From: Sphingomonas cremea
GTDB lineage: Bacteria > Pseudomonadota > Alphaproteobacteria > Sphingomonadales > Sphingomonadaceae
Length of the DNA: 64,000 nt
Direction: 5' to 3'
Assembly (NCBI RefSeq): GCF_021502585.1
Contig: NZ_JAKFGM010000001.1
Coordinates: forward strand, 806,001-870,000
This document shows, one piece after another, positions 38,921 through 48,660 of the stretch; within the stretch, counting starts at the first letter, position 1, and the number at the start of each line of letters is the position of its first letter. The notes beneath the pieces were generated by a model that was not told the origin of the DNA, made no database searches, and saw nothing but the letters and a program-made list of their open reading frames with translations. Both the position numbers and the translations under genes were made by a program.

Positions 38921-38965
38921 GATTCATCCTGTTTTCACAAGGGTTTGGATAAGGAATCGTGAATC
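38921..38965. promoter_or_regulatory. Cluster of three GANTC sites upstream of mreB
   Basis: GATTC at 38921 and GAATC at 38954 and 38961 lie within 45 bases in the mutL-mreB gap, 56-100 bases before the mreB start. GANTC is the CcrM methyltransferase target in alphaproteobacteria, where sites in promoters can tie expression to DNA replication. Confidence 0.45.
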
Positions 38966-39017
38966 GGGCCGGCTGGGTGGCGGCTCATTTCCCAACAAGT
39001 AAGCGAGAGACGGGTAA

Positions 39018-40064
<1,047 letters not shown>

Positions 40065-40073
40065 GCGCTAACG

Positions 40074-40958
40074 ATGGCGGCCTCGGCGGGACCGCGCCCA
40101 GGCTGGTCGAGGCGCGCGCAATATAGCCTGTTCTTCAGCTTCTTGGCGGTGATCGCCGGGCTCATAGTCGGGCTGGTTTTGCTGATTTTGTCGCTGGTTG
40201 CTCCGCAGAGCTATGCCACGGTACGCGGTTTCGCGCTCGACCTCACGGCGCCGATAAGTGGCGCGCTTAACGAAGTCACCACCACAGTTACCGGCCTGGC
40301 CAGCGGCGCCGGAGATTATTGGGACGCCGCCAGCCAAAACGGCGAACTGAAGCGAGAGCGGGCCGCTCTGATGCGCCGCATGGTCGAGGCGCGCGCGATT
40401 TTAGAAGAAAATCAGCAGCTCAAGGCCGCACTCCAGTTGCGCGAACGTAGTGGAGAGGCAGTCGCAGCCGGCCGGGTGGTTGGTTCATCCTTCGAAAGCC
40501 CGCGACGCTTCGCCATCATTTCGGTCGGCAGCAGCGATGGAGTACGAATCGGTATGCCGGTGCGGGCACCCGAAGGGCTGATTGGACGGGTCATTGACGC
40601 CGGCATCACCGCCAGTCGGGTACTGCTGGTTAGCGATCGGGCAAATATCGTCCCGGCGCGGATCCTGAAGGGCGGCCAGCCCGTCATTTCCACCGGGCGC
40701 GGTGACGGAACCATCGACGTAAGACCGCTGGAAGTCGGCAAGAATCCGTTCAGGCCTGGAGATATTATCGTTACTTCGGGGACCGGCGGCCTCTATCCGC
40801 CACTGGTCCCCATCGCGAAAGTCATTCGGCTTGATGACGATGGAGCCGTCGCAATCCCCATTGCCGATCCTGCCCAGGTAAGCTTCGCTATCGTCGAGCC
40901 ACCGTATGAACCCGCGGCGCTTGCCGCTGCCGCCTCGCCCGACAGCGAGGTTCCCTGA
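40074..40958 (+). CDS. mreC: Rod-shape-determining protein MreC
   Basis: A 294-residue bitopic membrane protein linking MreB to periplasmic wall enzymes. One transmembrane helix lies at about residues 20-42, a coiled coil at about 88-125 (LKRERAALMRRMVEARAILE), and a beta-rich periplasmic domain follows (VVGSSFESPRRFAIISVGS and VTSGTGGLYPPLVPIAKV). The C-terminal tail is Ala/Pro-rich. The start is 9 bases after mreB; the last base of the stop is the first base of mreD. Confidence 0.95.
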   Translation: MAASAGPRPGWSRRAQYSLFFSFLAVIAGLIVGLVLLILSLVAPQSYATVRGFALDLTAPISGALNEVTTTVTGLASGAGDYWDAASQNGELKRERAALMRRMVEARAILEENQQLKAALQLRERSGEAVAAGRVVGSSFESPRRFAIISVGSSDGVRIGMPVRAPEGLIGRVIDAGITASRVLLVSDRANIVPARILKGGQPVISTGRGDGTIDVRPLEVGKNPFRPGDIIVTSGTGGLYPPLVPIAKVIRLDDDGAVAIPIADPAQVSFAIVEPPYEPAALAAAASPDSEVP

Positions 40959-41485
40959 TGGTTCGCTCGGCGCTGGCCACTCAGGGATCGCGCCTCAACC
41001 AAGGGCCACGCACCGGTGCAGACTACATCCCGGCGGCAACGGTTGTATTTGGATCCATGATTTCGCTCCTGCCGATCGTGTCGGCCACCGGCTGGTGGCC
41101 CGACTGGGGCTTGCTGATGCTGGTGGCATGGAGATTGCTGCGCGCCGACGCTTGGCCGGCATGGTGGGCGGCGCCACTTGGCTTTGTCAATGACATGATC
41201 GTCGGCAATCCGATCGGCTTGTCGGTAGCGCTGTGGGCCGCGATGATGATCGCAATGGACATCCTCGACCGTCGCACGCAGTGGCGCGATTATTGGATCG
41301 AATGGGGTATTGCTGCCTTGTTCATCGCGCTTGCCGAACTGGCCCAGTGGCGGTTCGCCGCCTTGATGGGAGCGTCCGTTCCGCTCGGTGTCACCGCCGG
41401 TCCGGCGATCCTGGTCGGAGTGCTATCCTTCCCGGTCGCGGCCTTCCTTGCTGCCCGGATCGACCGCTGGAGGCTTGGGCGATGA
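40958..41485 (+). CDS. mreD: Rod-shape-determining protein MreD
   Basis: A 175-residue membrane protein with about five hydrophobic segments, in the MreD position. MreD is a poorly conserved membrane partner of MreC. The start shares one base with the mreC stop (TGATG), and the stop overlaps the mrdA start (ATGA). Confidence 0.92.
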   Translation: MVRSALATQGSRLNQGPRTGADYIPAATVVFGSMISLLPIVSATGWWPDWGLLMLVAWRLLRADAWPAWWAAPLGFVNDMIVGNPIGLSVALWAAMMIAMDILDRRTQWRDYWIEWGIAALFIALAELAQWRFAALMGASVPLGVTAGPAILVGVLSFPVAAFLAARIDRWRLGR

Positions 41486-43371
41486 AGGCCTCGCGCTTTA
41501 CCGCGGCCCATCAGTCAATGACTTTTTCGCGGCGGATGATGCTGGTAGGCGGGGCGCAGGCAGCGTTCGGCGGGCTGTTGGTTGCCCGGCTGGGATATCT
41601 GTCTGTCGCCCAGAACAAGCACTATCGACTGCTCAGCGAGAGCAACCGCGTCCAGCTGATCATCGTCCCGCCGCGCCGCGGCTGGATTGTCGATCGCCGC
41701 GGCAAGCCAATCGCCATCAACCGGTCCGACTTTCGCGTTGACCTTATTCCCGAGCAGGTCGAGCACCCGACCGAGACGCTTCGGACGTTGACCGACATTT
41801 TGCAGCTCACGCCGGACGACGTCGACCGGATCATCAAGGAGATGAAGGCCTCGCGGGGCTACCAGCCGGTGCAAGTGGCGGAGAACGTCCCCTACGACCA
41901 ATATGCGGCGATCACGGTACGCCTGCCGGAACTCCCCGGGGTCTCGCCGCAGCGCGGTTTTTCCCGCTTCTATCCGGCCGGTCCGGCGGTTGCCCACCTG
42001 GTCGGTTTTGTCGGCGCTGCCTCGGCCAAGGATTATGAGAAGGAAAAGAACCCGCTTCTTGTGACACCGGGATTCAAGATCGGCAAGGAAGGTCTTGAAA
42101 AGGTTCTAGAACCGAAGCTGCGTGGCATACCGGGAGGGCAGCGGGTAGAACTCACGGCGAGGGGCAAGCTGGTGCGCGAACTGGAGCCCAAGCCGGACCG
42201 CAGCGGCCAGACGGTGCAGCTGACCATTGACGCAGACCTCCAGGAATATGCGGCCCGCCGCATGGGTGACCAGTCGGGGGCTCTTGTGGCGATGGACGTA
42301 ACGGGCGGCGACCTGCTGGCCTATGTCTCAATGCCGGCGTTTGACCCCAATAGTTTTAGCGATGGTATCGGCCGGACCGAATGGCGAATGCTGTCCGAGG
42401 ACGATCATATTCCGCTCCTCAACAAGGTCGCGCAGGGGCTGTACCCGTCAGGATCGACTATCAAGCCGGCAATGGCGCTGGCATTCCTGAAACAAGGCAT
42501 AGACCCTGCCAGGCGCGTCAATTGCCCGGGCGGGATCCGGATTGGAAATCGCTATTTCCGTTGCGACGCAGTGCATGGGTCGATGGACATGCATTCGGCG
42601 ATTGAGCGCAGCTGCAATACCTATTTCTGGGCAACGGGCCTCATCACCGATCCCGAGAAAACGACCGAGATGGTCCAATATCTCGGCTATGGTGAGAAAT
42701 TCGACCTTCCAATCCCGAGCCAACGCTTCGGCACCATGCCCAGCCCGAAATGGCTGAAGGAAAAATATCATCGCGAGTGGCAGGGCTATGACACGGCCAA
42801 CACGTCGATCGGTCAGGGATATGTCCTCATCAACCCCATGCAGCTGGCGGTTATGCCGGCGCGCCTGGCGTCCGGAAAACTGCTCCTACCCCGCCTGTTG
42901 ATGCCCGATAGGCGGCTGCCGACACCGAACCTTGACGTCGATCCGGCTCATCTCGAAATCGTCCGCAAGGCCATGTCCGCCGTCGTTAACGAGCGCGGCA
43001 CGGCGGTTGGGTCGAAGCTTCCGCTCGAGGGCATTCTGATGGCCGGCAAGACCGGGACCGCCCAGGTGTTCAAACTTGGTCAGCGCGGACACCAATCCAA
43101 TTGGGCGCTGCGCGACCACGCGCTGTTCATTTCCTTCGCGCCTGCGGACGCGCCGCGCTTCGCAATCGGCTGCATTATCGAACATGGCGGCTTCGGCGCC
43201 TCGGCCGCCGCGCCGATCGTGCGCGATTGCATGACGTATCTTTTCGACCGGCAAAAGGCGATGGACGCGCTTGCGCCGCTCGAGAAGCAATGGGGCGGAA
43301 CGCTGGCGGAGCGGACCGCCCGGCGCCAGGCCCAGTTCGAGGCTGCCTCCAAAGCGAATCTCCAGGCATGA
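41482..43371 (+). CDS. mrdA: Penicillin-binding protein 2 (elongasome transpeptidase)
   Basis: PBP2 cross-links peptidoglycan during elongation in complex with RodA. The 630-residue protein has one N-terminal membrane anchor (about 20-42), a pedestal domain (IIVPPRRGWIVDRRGKPIA), and a transpeptidase domain with SxxK at S325-K328 (GSTIKPA), SxN at 377-379 (RSCNT) and KTG at K523 (MAGKTGTAQ). ATG at 41482 overlaps the mreD stop; longer upstream readings run through mreD in another frame and are not real. Confidence 0.97.
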   Translation: MKASRFTAAHQSMTFSRRMMLVGGAQAAFGGLLVARLGYLSVAQNKHYRLLSESNRVQLIIVPPRRGWIVDRRGKPIAINRSDFRVDLIPEQVEHPTETLRTLTDILQLTPDDVDRIIKEMKASRGYQPVQVAENVPYDQYAAITVRLPELPGVSPQRGFSRFYPAGPAVAHLVGFVGAASAKDYEKEKNPLLVTPGFKIGKEGLEKVLEPKLRGIPGGQRVELTARGKLVRELEPKPDRSGQTVQLTIDADLQEYAARRMGDQSGALVAMDVTGGDLLAYVSMPAFDPNSFSDGIGRTEWRMLSEDDHIPLLNKVAQGLYPSGSTIKPAMALAFLKQGIDPARRVNCPGGIRIGNRYFRCDAVHGSMDMHSAIERSCNTYFWATGLITDPEKTTEMVQYLGYGEKFDLPIPSQRFGTMPSPKWLKEKYHREWQGYDTANTSIGQGYVLINPMQLAVMPARLASGKLLLPRLLMPDRRLPTPNLDVDPAHLEIVRKAMSAVVNERGTAVGSKLPLEGILMAGKTGTAQVFKLGQRGHQSNWALRDHALFISFAPADAPRFAIGCIIEHGGFGASAAAPIVRDCMTYLFDRQKAMDALAPLEKQWGGTLAERTARRQAQFEAASKANLQA

Positions 43372-44483
43372 TGATTTCCTCGGCGATCATCCCGCAGCCA
43401 CTTGCCAAGCTGCCGTGGCGGCTGATCTGGCTGGTGGCGTTGATCTGCACGATCGGCATCGTCACCCTTTATTCGGCAGCTGGCGGGTCCGCTTCGCCAT
43501 GGGCCCTGAAACAGGCGATTACGATGCTGGCCTTCTTCGGTGTCGCGATCGGCATCAGCTACGTCCCGGAAAGCTTTATCAAGCAGATGACCTTCCCGGC
43601 CTATGTTGGGATTTTTATGCTGCTGGTGCTAGTTGAAATGATCGGCTTTGTCGGCAAGGGCGCGCAGCGCTGGGTCGATCTCGGCTTCATCCGCCTCCAG
43701 CCCTCCGAATTCATGAAGCCGGCGATCGTGCTGGTGCTAGCCCGCTTCTACGACCTGCTGCCGTCGAGCGATGTCCGCCGTTGGCGCGGTCTTTGGCCGG
43801 CGGCAGCGCTGGTGTTCGTGCCCGCCGGACTGATCCTGGTCCAGCCCGACCTCGGCACCGCGATGATGGTCATCCTGGGCGGTGTCACCGTCATGTTTAT
43901 CGCCGGCCTGCCGATGTGGTATTTCGGCGCCGCCGCGGCGGCAGCAGCGGTCGCTGGCCCGATCCTGTTCACCATGATGCATGACTACCAGCGCAAGCGG
44001 GTGCTGATCTTCCTCGACCCCGAGTCCGATCCGCTCGGCGCGGGCTATCACATCAGCCAGTCGAAGATTGCGATCGGGTCGGGCGGAGTGTGGGGCAAGG
44101 GCTATTTGAACGGCAGCCAGAGCCACCTCGATTACCTGCCTGAAGGTCACACCGACTTCGTCTTTGCCACTTTCGTCGAAGAATGGGGACTGGTCGGTGG
44201 CGCGCTTCTGATCATTGCCTTTTTCATGGTCATCCGCTGGGGAATGTCGGTCAGCCGCAAGGCAAAGACACGCTTCGGCCAACTCGCAGCTGCGGGCCTA
44301 ACCGCGACCATTTTCTTCTACGTGTCGATCAACCTGATGATGGTCATGGGCCTGGCGCCGGTCGTCGGCATTCCACTACCCCTGGTTAGCTTTGGCGGGT
44401 CGGCAGTGATGACGGTGATGATCTGCCTTGGCATTTTGATGGCGCTCGAGCGTCAGTCGCGAACCCGCTCCTCGCTGAGCTGA
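43368..44483 (+). CDS. rodA: SEDS glycosyltransferase RodA
   Basis: RodA polymerises glycan strands from lipid II in the elongasome. The 371-residue protein has ten hydrophobic segments and the family segments RWVDLGFIRLQPSEFMKPA, QPDLGTAMMV, GYHISQSKIAIGSGG, LPEGHTDFVFATFVEEWG and GIPLPLVSFGGSAVM. The start ATG overlaps the mrdA stop (ATGA). It ends the mre operon; tRNA-Lys follows 87 bases later. Confidence 0.97.
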   Translation: MMISSAIIPQPLAKLPWRLIWLVALICTIGIVTLYSAAGGSASPWALKQAITMLAFFGVAIGISYVPESFIKQMTFPAYVGIFMLLVLVEMIGFVGKGAQRWVDLGFIRLQPSEFMKPAIVLVLARFYDLLPSSDVRRWRGLWPAAALVFVPAGLILVQPDLGTAMMVILGGVTVMFIAGLPMWYFGAAAAAAAVAGPILFTMMHDYQRKRVLIFLDPESDPLGAGYHISQSKIAIGSGGVWGKGYLNGSQSHLDYLPEGHTDFVFATFVEEWGLVGGALLIIAFFMVIRWGMSVSRKAKTRFGQLAAAGLTATIFFYVSINLMMVMGLAPVVGIPLPLVSFGGSAVMTVMICLGILMALERQSRTRSSLS

Positions 44484-44570
44484 AAAGTCGGTTGCGCGGC
44501 GGGTGCAACGCTGTTAGAGGCCCGCCCGCGCCCCCGCTGCAAGCGGCCCTGCGCAACGCCTGACAGGCAT

Positions 44571-44646
<76 letters not shown>

Positions 44647-44703
44647 TTCCCTGCCGCGCCATGGTGATCGCGTCGGCCACGAACTCAAGGCTACGACCGA
44701 CAT

Positions 44704-46413
44704 ATGCCTATTTCTCAATTACCCCCTGCCCTTGCGCAGGCCCTCGACGCGCGCGGCTATCATACGCTGACACCCGTTCAGGCCGCGGTGATCGCTCCGG
44801 AAGCCGAGGGCCGCGACCTGATCGTTTCGGCCAAGACCGGATCCGGCAAGACGGTGGCGTTCGGCCTTGCCGTCGCCGGCCAGTTGATCGAAAATGGCCA
44901 GGCGCCCTGGGCGCGCACCCCGCTGGGACTGGTTATTGCACCCACCCGTGAGCTGGCGCTGCAGGTCAGCAAAGAACTTGAATGGCTATATGCCGCCGCC
45001 GGAGCCCGCGTTGTGACCTGCGTTGGCGGGATGGACCCGTTCAAGGAACGTCGCGCGCTAGCCGGCGGAGCGCATATCGTCGTCGGCACTCCGGGGAGGT
45101 TGCGCGACCATCTCGAGCGCGGCGCACTGGACCTGTCCGCATTGCGCGTCGCCGTACTCGATGAGGCCGACGAGATGCTCGACATGGGCTTTCGCGAAGA
45201 GCTTGAGGAAATCCTCGACGCGACCCCGAACGAGCGCCGCACGCTGCTATTTTCGGCGACCATGCCGCGGCCAATCATCGCGCTGGCTCGCCGCTACCAG
45301 AAGGACGCGCTCAGGATCGAGACGCTGGGCGACAACCAGGGTCATGGCGACATTGCCTACCAGGCTGTGGCCGTTTCACCGACGGACATTGAGCATGCCG
45401 TGGTCAACCTACTGCGCTTCCACGAGGCGGAGACCGCGATCCTGTTCTGCGCCACTCGCGACGCAGTGCGCCGACTTCATGCCAGCCTGACCGAGCGCGG
45501 TTTCCAGGCCGTCGCGCTATCGGGCGAGCACAGCCAGAACGAGCGCAATCATGCGCTTCAGGCCTTGCGCGACCACCGCGCCCGCGTGTGCGTCGCAACC
45601 GATGTCGCGGCGCGCGGGATCGATCTTCCATCGGTCTCGCTAGTGATCCATGTCGAACTGCCGCGCGATGCCGAAGCGCTACAACACCGCTCTGGCCGCA
45701 CCGGGCGTGCAGGCCGCAAGGGTACCGCCGTTCTGATCGTCCCCTACCAGCGGCGACGACGGGTCGATGGAATGCTGCGCGGTGCCCGAATTGCAGCCGA
45801 TTGGGTTTCGACCCCGACGCCCGAACAGATCCGCCATCGCGACCGGGACAGGCTGATGACCATGCTTCGCCAGCCGGTGGAAGCGGAAGAAGAGGACCGC
45901 GAATTGGCTGGCCGCTTAATGGCAGAGCTTAATGCGGAAACTATTGCTACCGCCCTGGTCAAGGCGCTGCGCACCGATCTTCCGGCGCCCGAGGACATCC
46001 TCGATCAGTCAACTCGAGCGGAGCGTTCCGGACGCGACGAAGGCCCGCGGCCTGGTTTTGAGAATTCAACCTGGTTCCGGATCAATGTCGGTCGACAGCA
46101 CAAGGCGGACCCGCGCTGGCTGCTCCCCCTAATCTGCCGCCACGGGCATGTCGGCCGCGCCGATATCGGTGCGATCCGCATTGCTGCCTCGGAAAGCTAT
46201 TTTGAGGTTACCGGCCGAGCCGCGCCTGGCTTCCTAAAGCTGATGCGAAAAGGCGCGATAACCGGCGAGGATGATGGCGTGGTAATCGTGCTCGCGGAAT
46301 CGGGCCCCGGCCAAAAATTTGACGAAGGCCGCGCGCGTTCGGCTCCGCAGAAGCGGCATGGCCCGCCGCCGCGTCGCGCCACGATCAAGCCGACATATCG
46401 GCGCAGCAAATAG
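44704..46413 (+). CDS. DEAD-box RNA helicase with DbpA-type C-terminal RNA-binding domain
   Basis: A 569-residue ATP-dependent RNA helicase. Motifs in order: AKTGSGKT (I), APTRELALQ (Ia), GTPGRL (Ib), DEADEMLDMGF (II), SATM (III), ATDVAARGIDLPSV (V) and HRSGRTGRAGR (VI). Residues about 460-540 (TWFRINVGRQHKADPRWLLP, then RAAPGFLKLM) form a DbpA-type RNA-recognition domain, and the tail is Arg/Pro-rich. DbpA homologues act in 50S ribosome assembly and CsdA/DeaD homologues in cold-adapted RNA remodelling; this protein could be either. Confidence 0.93.
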   Translation: MPISQLPPALAQALDARGYHTLTPVQAAVIAPEAEGRDLIVSAKTGSGKTVAFGLAVAGQLIENGQAPWARTPLGLVIAPTRELALQVSKELEWLYAAAGARVVTCVGGMDPFKERRALAGGAHIVVGTPGRLRDHLERGALDLSALRVAVLDEADEMLDMGFREELEEILDATPNERRTLLFSATMPRPIIALARRYQKDALRIETLGDNQGHGDIAYQAVAVSPTDIEHAVVNLLRFHEAETAILFCATRDAVRRLHASLTERGFQAVALSGEHSQNERNHALQALRDHRARVCVATDVAARGIDLPSVSLVIHVELPRDAEALQHRSGRTGRAGRKGTAVLIVPYQRRRRVDGMLRGARIAADWVSTPTPEQIRHRDRDRLMTMLRQPVEAEEEDRELAGRLMAELNAETIATALVKALRTDLPAPEDILDQSTRAERSGRDEGPRPGFENSTWFRINVGRQHKADPRWLLPLICRHGHVGRADIGAIRIAASESYFEVTGRAAPGFLKLMRKGAITGEDDGVVIVLAESGPGQKFDEGRARSAPQKRHGPPPRRATIKPTYRRSK

Positions 46414-46495
46414 GGCAGTCTTTTAGCTAATCCCGCCCCTGTTCACCGCCTCGCCCTCGCGCTAGCTTGCAGCGCATCGAGGGGACGATTGGAAC

Positions 46496-48421
46496 ATGGC
46501 AAGTGACGAGAACAAACCCGCCGGCCAAGCGCCGGCGACGTTGTTCCTGAGCTACGCGCGCGCCGATCGTACGCGAGCGGAACGGCTTGCCGATGCGCTA
46601 ACCAATGCCGGGTACACGGTTTGGTGGGATGCGCTGATCGAAGGTGGTGCGCAGTTCGCGGCCTCGATCCGGAAAGCTCTCGAAACGGCCGACGCCGTAA
46701 TTGTCCTCTGGTCCAAGAACTCAGTCGACTCCGACTGGGTCCGCGACGAAGCCGCACTGGGGCGCGATCGACACCGTTTGATTCCGTTGGCACTGGATGG
46801 AACCCGGCCCCCTCTCGGATTCCGCCAATATCAGGCAATTGATGTGTCGCATTGGCGCGGCAAACCGGACGCTCCGCAGATCGCAGCTATTCACAGGGCG
46901 ATTGCAGCAGCGACCGGCCAGGGTCCGGTTTTCTCTTCAACAGCTCAACCCATTTCGCGTCGAGGTATGTTGGCAATTGGAACCGGTGCCGGTGTTCTGG
47001 CGATTGGCGGTGGGGCCTTCGTTGCGTGGCGGAGCGGATTGATTGGGCCGGCTCAAGCCTCCGGCCTCAGCATCGCGGTACTGCCGTTCCGCAATCTGAG
47101 CGGCGATTCCGACCAGGACTTTCTATCGGAAGGGCTGACCGAGGAAATCCGGGCCGCGCTGGCGCGCAATCCGGCGCTGAAAGTGCTGGCCGCGACATCG
47201 TCCAATGCGGCCCACGATCTTGGCGATGATGTAAAGTCGATTACTCGGGAGCTGGGTGTCAAATACCTGCTCGAAGGTTCGGTAAGGCGCGCGGGCGACA
47301 CTGTCCGGGTCTCGACTGACCTCACCGACGGCAAGACGGGGTTCAGCCAATGGTCTCAGACCGTGGACAGGAAGCTTACCGACCTGTTCGCCTTCCAGAG
47401 CGAGATCGCCGCTACGGTTTCAAATGCCATGTCGGTTCGTGTCGCGACCAGTGCGCCGGCGCCCGGAGGCACGCACAACGTCCGGGCTTATGAGAATTTC
47501 CTGCGTGGCCGCGCTCTTTTCAATCAGGCGAAGGACGAGGAAAGCGACCGTCAGGCGCTGGCGCTATATGAGCTGGCTATCGCCGCAGATCCCAAATTCG
47601 CGATGGCTCACGCCGCCCGTTCCCGGGCGCTTTCGGCTATCGCGGTCCAATATGCCAAGGCAGATGAGCTAAAGCAGCTTTACGCAGAAGCGATCACCGC
47701 CGCCCACAAAGCAATCGAGCTCGCCCCGAACCTGGCCGAAGGGCACCTTGCGCTCGGATTCGCACTGTTCACAGGGAAGCTCGACGTCGCGGGTGCCCGT
47801 CCCTTCTATGAAAGAGCGTATCAGCTGGGCCGCGGCAATGCCGACATCTTACTTCTCTACGCCCTGTATTGCTCACGCGCCGGCCGACCCGAAGATGCGC
47901 GGGAAGCCATCGCCCGCGCAGTTGCCCTCGATCCGCTGAACCCACGCACCTACCGCGCCTCCGGTTCGATCGATTATGCAGCCCGCCGCTACGCCGATGC
48001 GCTGCCGCCGCTCGACAAGGCGCTGAAATTAAATCCCAAGATCACTAGCGCCAATGCCCTCCGGGGCAACAGCCTAATGCAGCTCGGCAGATTGCCCGAA
48101 GCCCGCGCCGCTTTCGATGCGGAGCCGCAGAACATGTTCAAGCTTACGGGACTTGCCATCGTGGACCGGCGGTTGGGTGACGGCGCAGCTGCGAAAAAAG
48201 CATATGATCAATTGGTATCGGAAGTTGGGGATGCCGCCCTCTACCAGCAGGCGCAGGTCTTGGCACAATGGGGTCGAAGCGACGAAGCGCTCACGGCGCT
48301 CGAGCGCGCACGCGCGGTCGGCGACTCGGGACTGATTTATCTGTCGACCGATCCGCTACTCGACCCGATTCGCGACCAGCCACGATTTCGCAATCTTCTC
48401 AATGCGATAGCGCGAACATGA
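46496..48421 (+). CDS. Membrane TIR-domain protein with TolB/FlgO-like and TPR domains
   Basis: A 641-residue multidomain protein. Residues 14-135 form a TIR domain (TLFLSYARADRTRAERLADA and WSKNSVDSDWVRDEAALGR, with the W81-x3-E85 pair where TIR NADases carry the catalytic glutamate). Residues 158-182 are one membrane helix preceded by a twin arginine (ISRRGMLAIG). Residues 190-300 resemble the TolB-like domain found in adenylate cyclase/TPR proteins (SIAVLPFRNLSGDSDQDFLS). Residues 320-635 are TPR repeats. By positive charge before the helix, TIR would be cytoplasmic and TPRs periplasmic. No immune partner genes adjoin it; signalling and defence are both possible. Confidence 0.85.
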   Translation: MASDENKPAGQAPATLFLSYARADRTRAERLADALTNAGYTVWWDALIEGGAQFAASIRKALETADAVIVLWSKNSVDSDWVRDEAALGRDRHRLIPLALDGTRPPLGFRQYQAIDVSHWRGKPDAPQIAAIHRAIAAATGQGPVFSSTAQPISRRGMLAIGTGAGVLAIGGGAFVAWRSGLIGPAQASGLSIAVLPFRNLSGDSDQDFLSEGLTEEIRAALARNPALKVLAATSSNAAHDLGDDVKSITRELGVKYLLEGSVRRAGDTVRVSTDLTDGKTGFSQWSQTVDRKLTDLFAFQSEIAATVSNAMSVRVATSAPAPGGTHNVRAYENFLRGRALFNQAKDEESDRQALALYELAIAADPKFAMAHAARSRALSAIAVQYAKADELKQLYAEAITAAHKAIELAPNLAEGHLALGFALFTGKLDVAGARPFYERAYQLGRGNADILLLYALYCSRAGRPEDAREAIARAVALDPLNPRTYRASGSIDYAARRYADALPPLDKALKLNPKITSANALRGNSLMQLGRLPEARAAFDAEPQNMFKLTGLAIVDRRLGDGAAAKKAYDQLVSEVGDAALYQQAQVLAQWGRSDEALTALERARAVGDSGLIYLSTDPLLDPIRDQPRFRNLLNAIART

Positions 48422-48443
48422 TGCATTAATATTCTATTTACTA

Positions 48444-48464
48444 TCACGGAACCTCAATCCGTGA
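48444..48464. promoter_or_regulatory. Perfect inverted repeat in an AT-rich gap
   Basis: TCACGGA and TCCGTGA form an exact 7-bp inverted repeat around ACCTCAA, 23 bases past the TIR gene stop and 35 bases before the repeat-peptide gene. The preceding 20 bases are very AT-rich for this genome. It could be an operator or a weak terminator. Confidence 0.4.
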
Positions 48465-48498
48465 GACTTTAGGCGGTTCATATTCAGGGAGCTCGGTC

Positions 48499-48660
48499 AT
48501 GGTTATCGGTGGAAAACCCGTCAGGGACCAATGGCAGCAAGGCAAAGTCGAAAAGAAGGCTGCCCGCGGCAGCGGCGACGATCGCGGAAGCGGTGATGAC
48601 CGTGGTAGCGGCGACGATCGCGGCAGCGGTGATGACCGCGGCAGTGGTGACGATCGCTAG
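48499..48660 (+). CDS. 53-residue protein with five GSGDDR repeats
   Basis: Starts MVIGGKPVRDQWQQGKVEKK, then carries Arg plus five tandem GSGDDR units to the stop (codons 23-53). The DNA units are 18 bp and vary almost only at third codon positions, alternating between two forms (GGC GAC GAT and GGT GAT GAC), which indicates selection for the peptide or recent expansion. GGGAG lies 9 bases before the ATG. The stop shares CTAG with the convergent trypsin-like protease gene. It has no signal peptide; the alternating acidic/basic tract may bind calcium or mediate condensation (inference). Confidence 0.6.
   Translation: MVIGGKPVRDQWQQGKVEKKAARGSGDDRGSGDDRGSGDDRGSGDDRGSGDDR

Noticed and set aside
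41233-41481. N-terminal extension of PBP2 over mreD
   Set aside because: Another frame of mreD; the ATGA overlap at 41482 is the real start.
48565-48657. Possible CRISPR or minisatellite from the 18-bp tandem units
   Set aside because: Units are in frame, lack spacers and vary at third codon positions, so they are a coding repeat.
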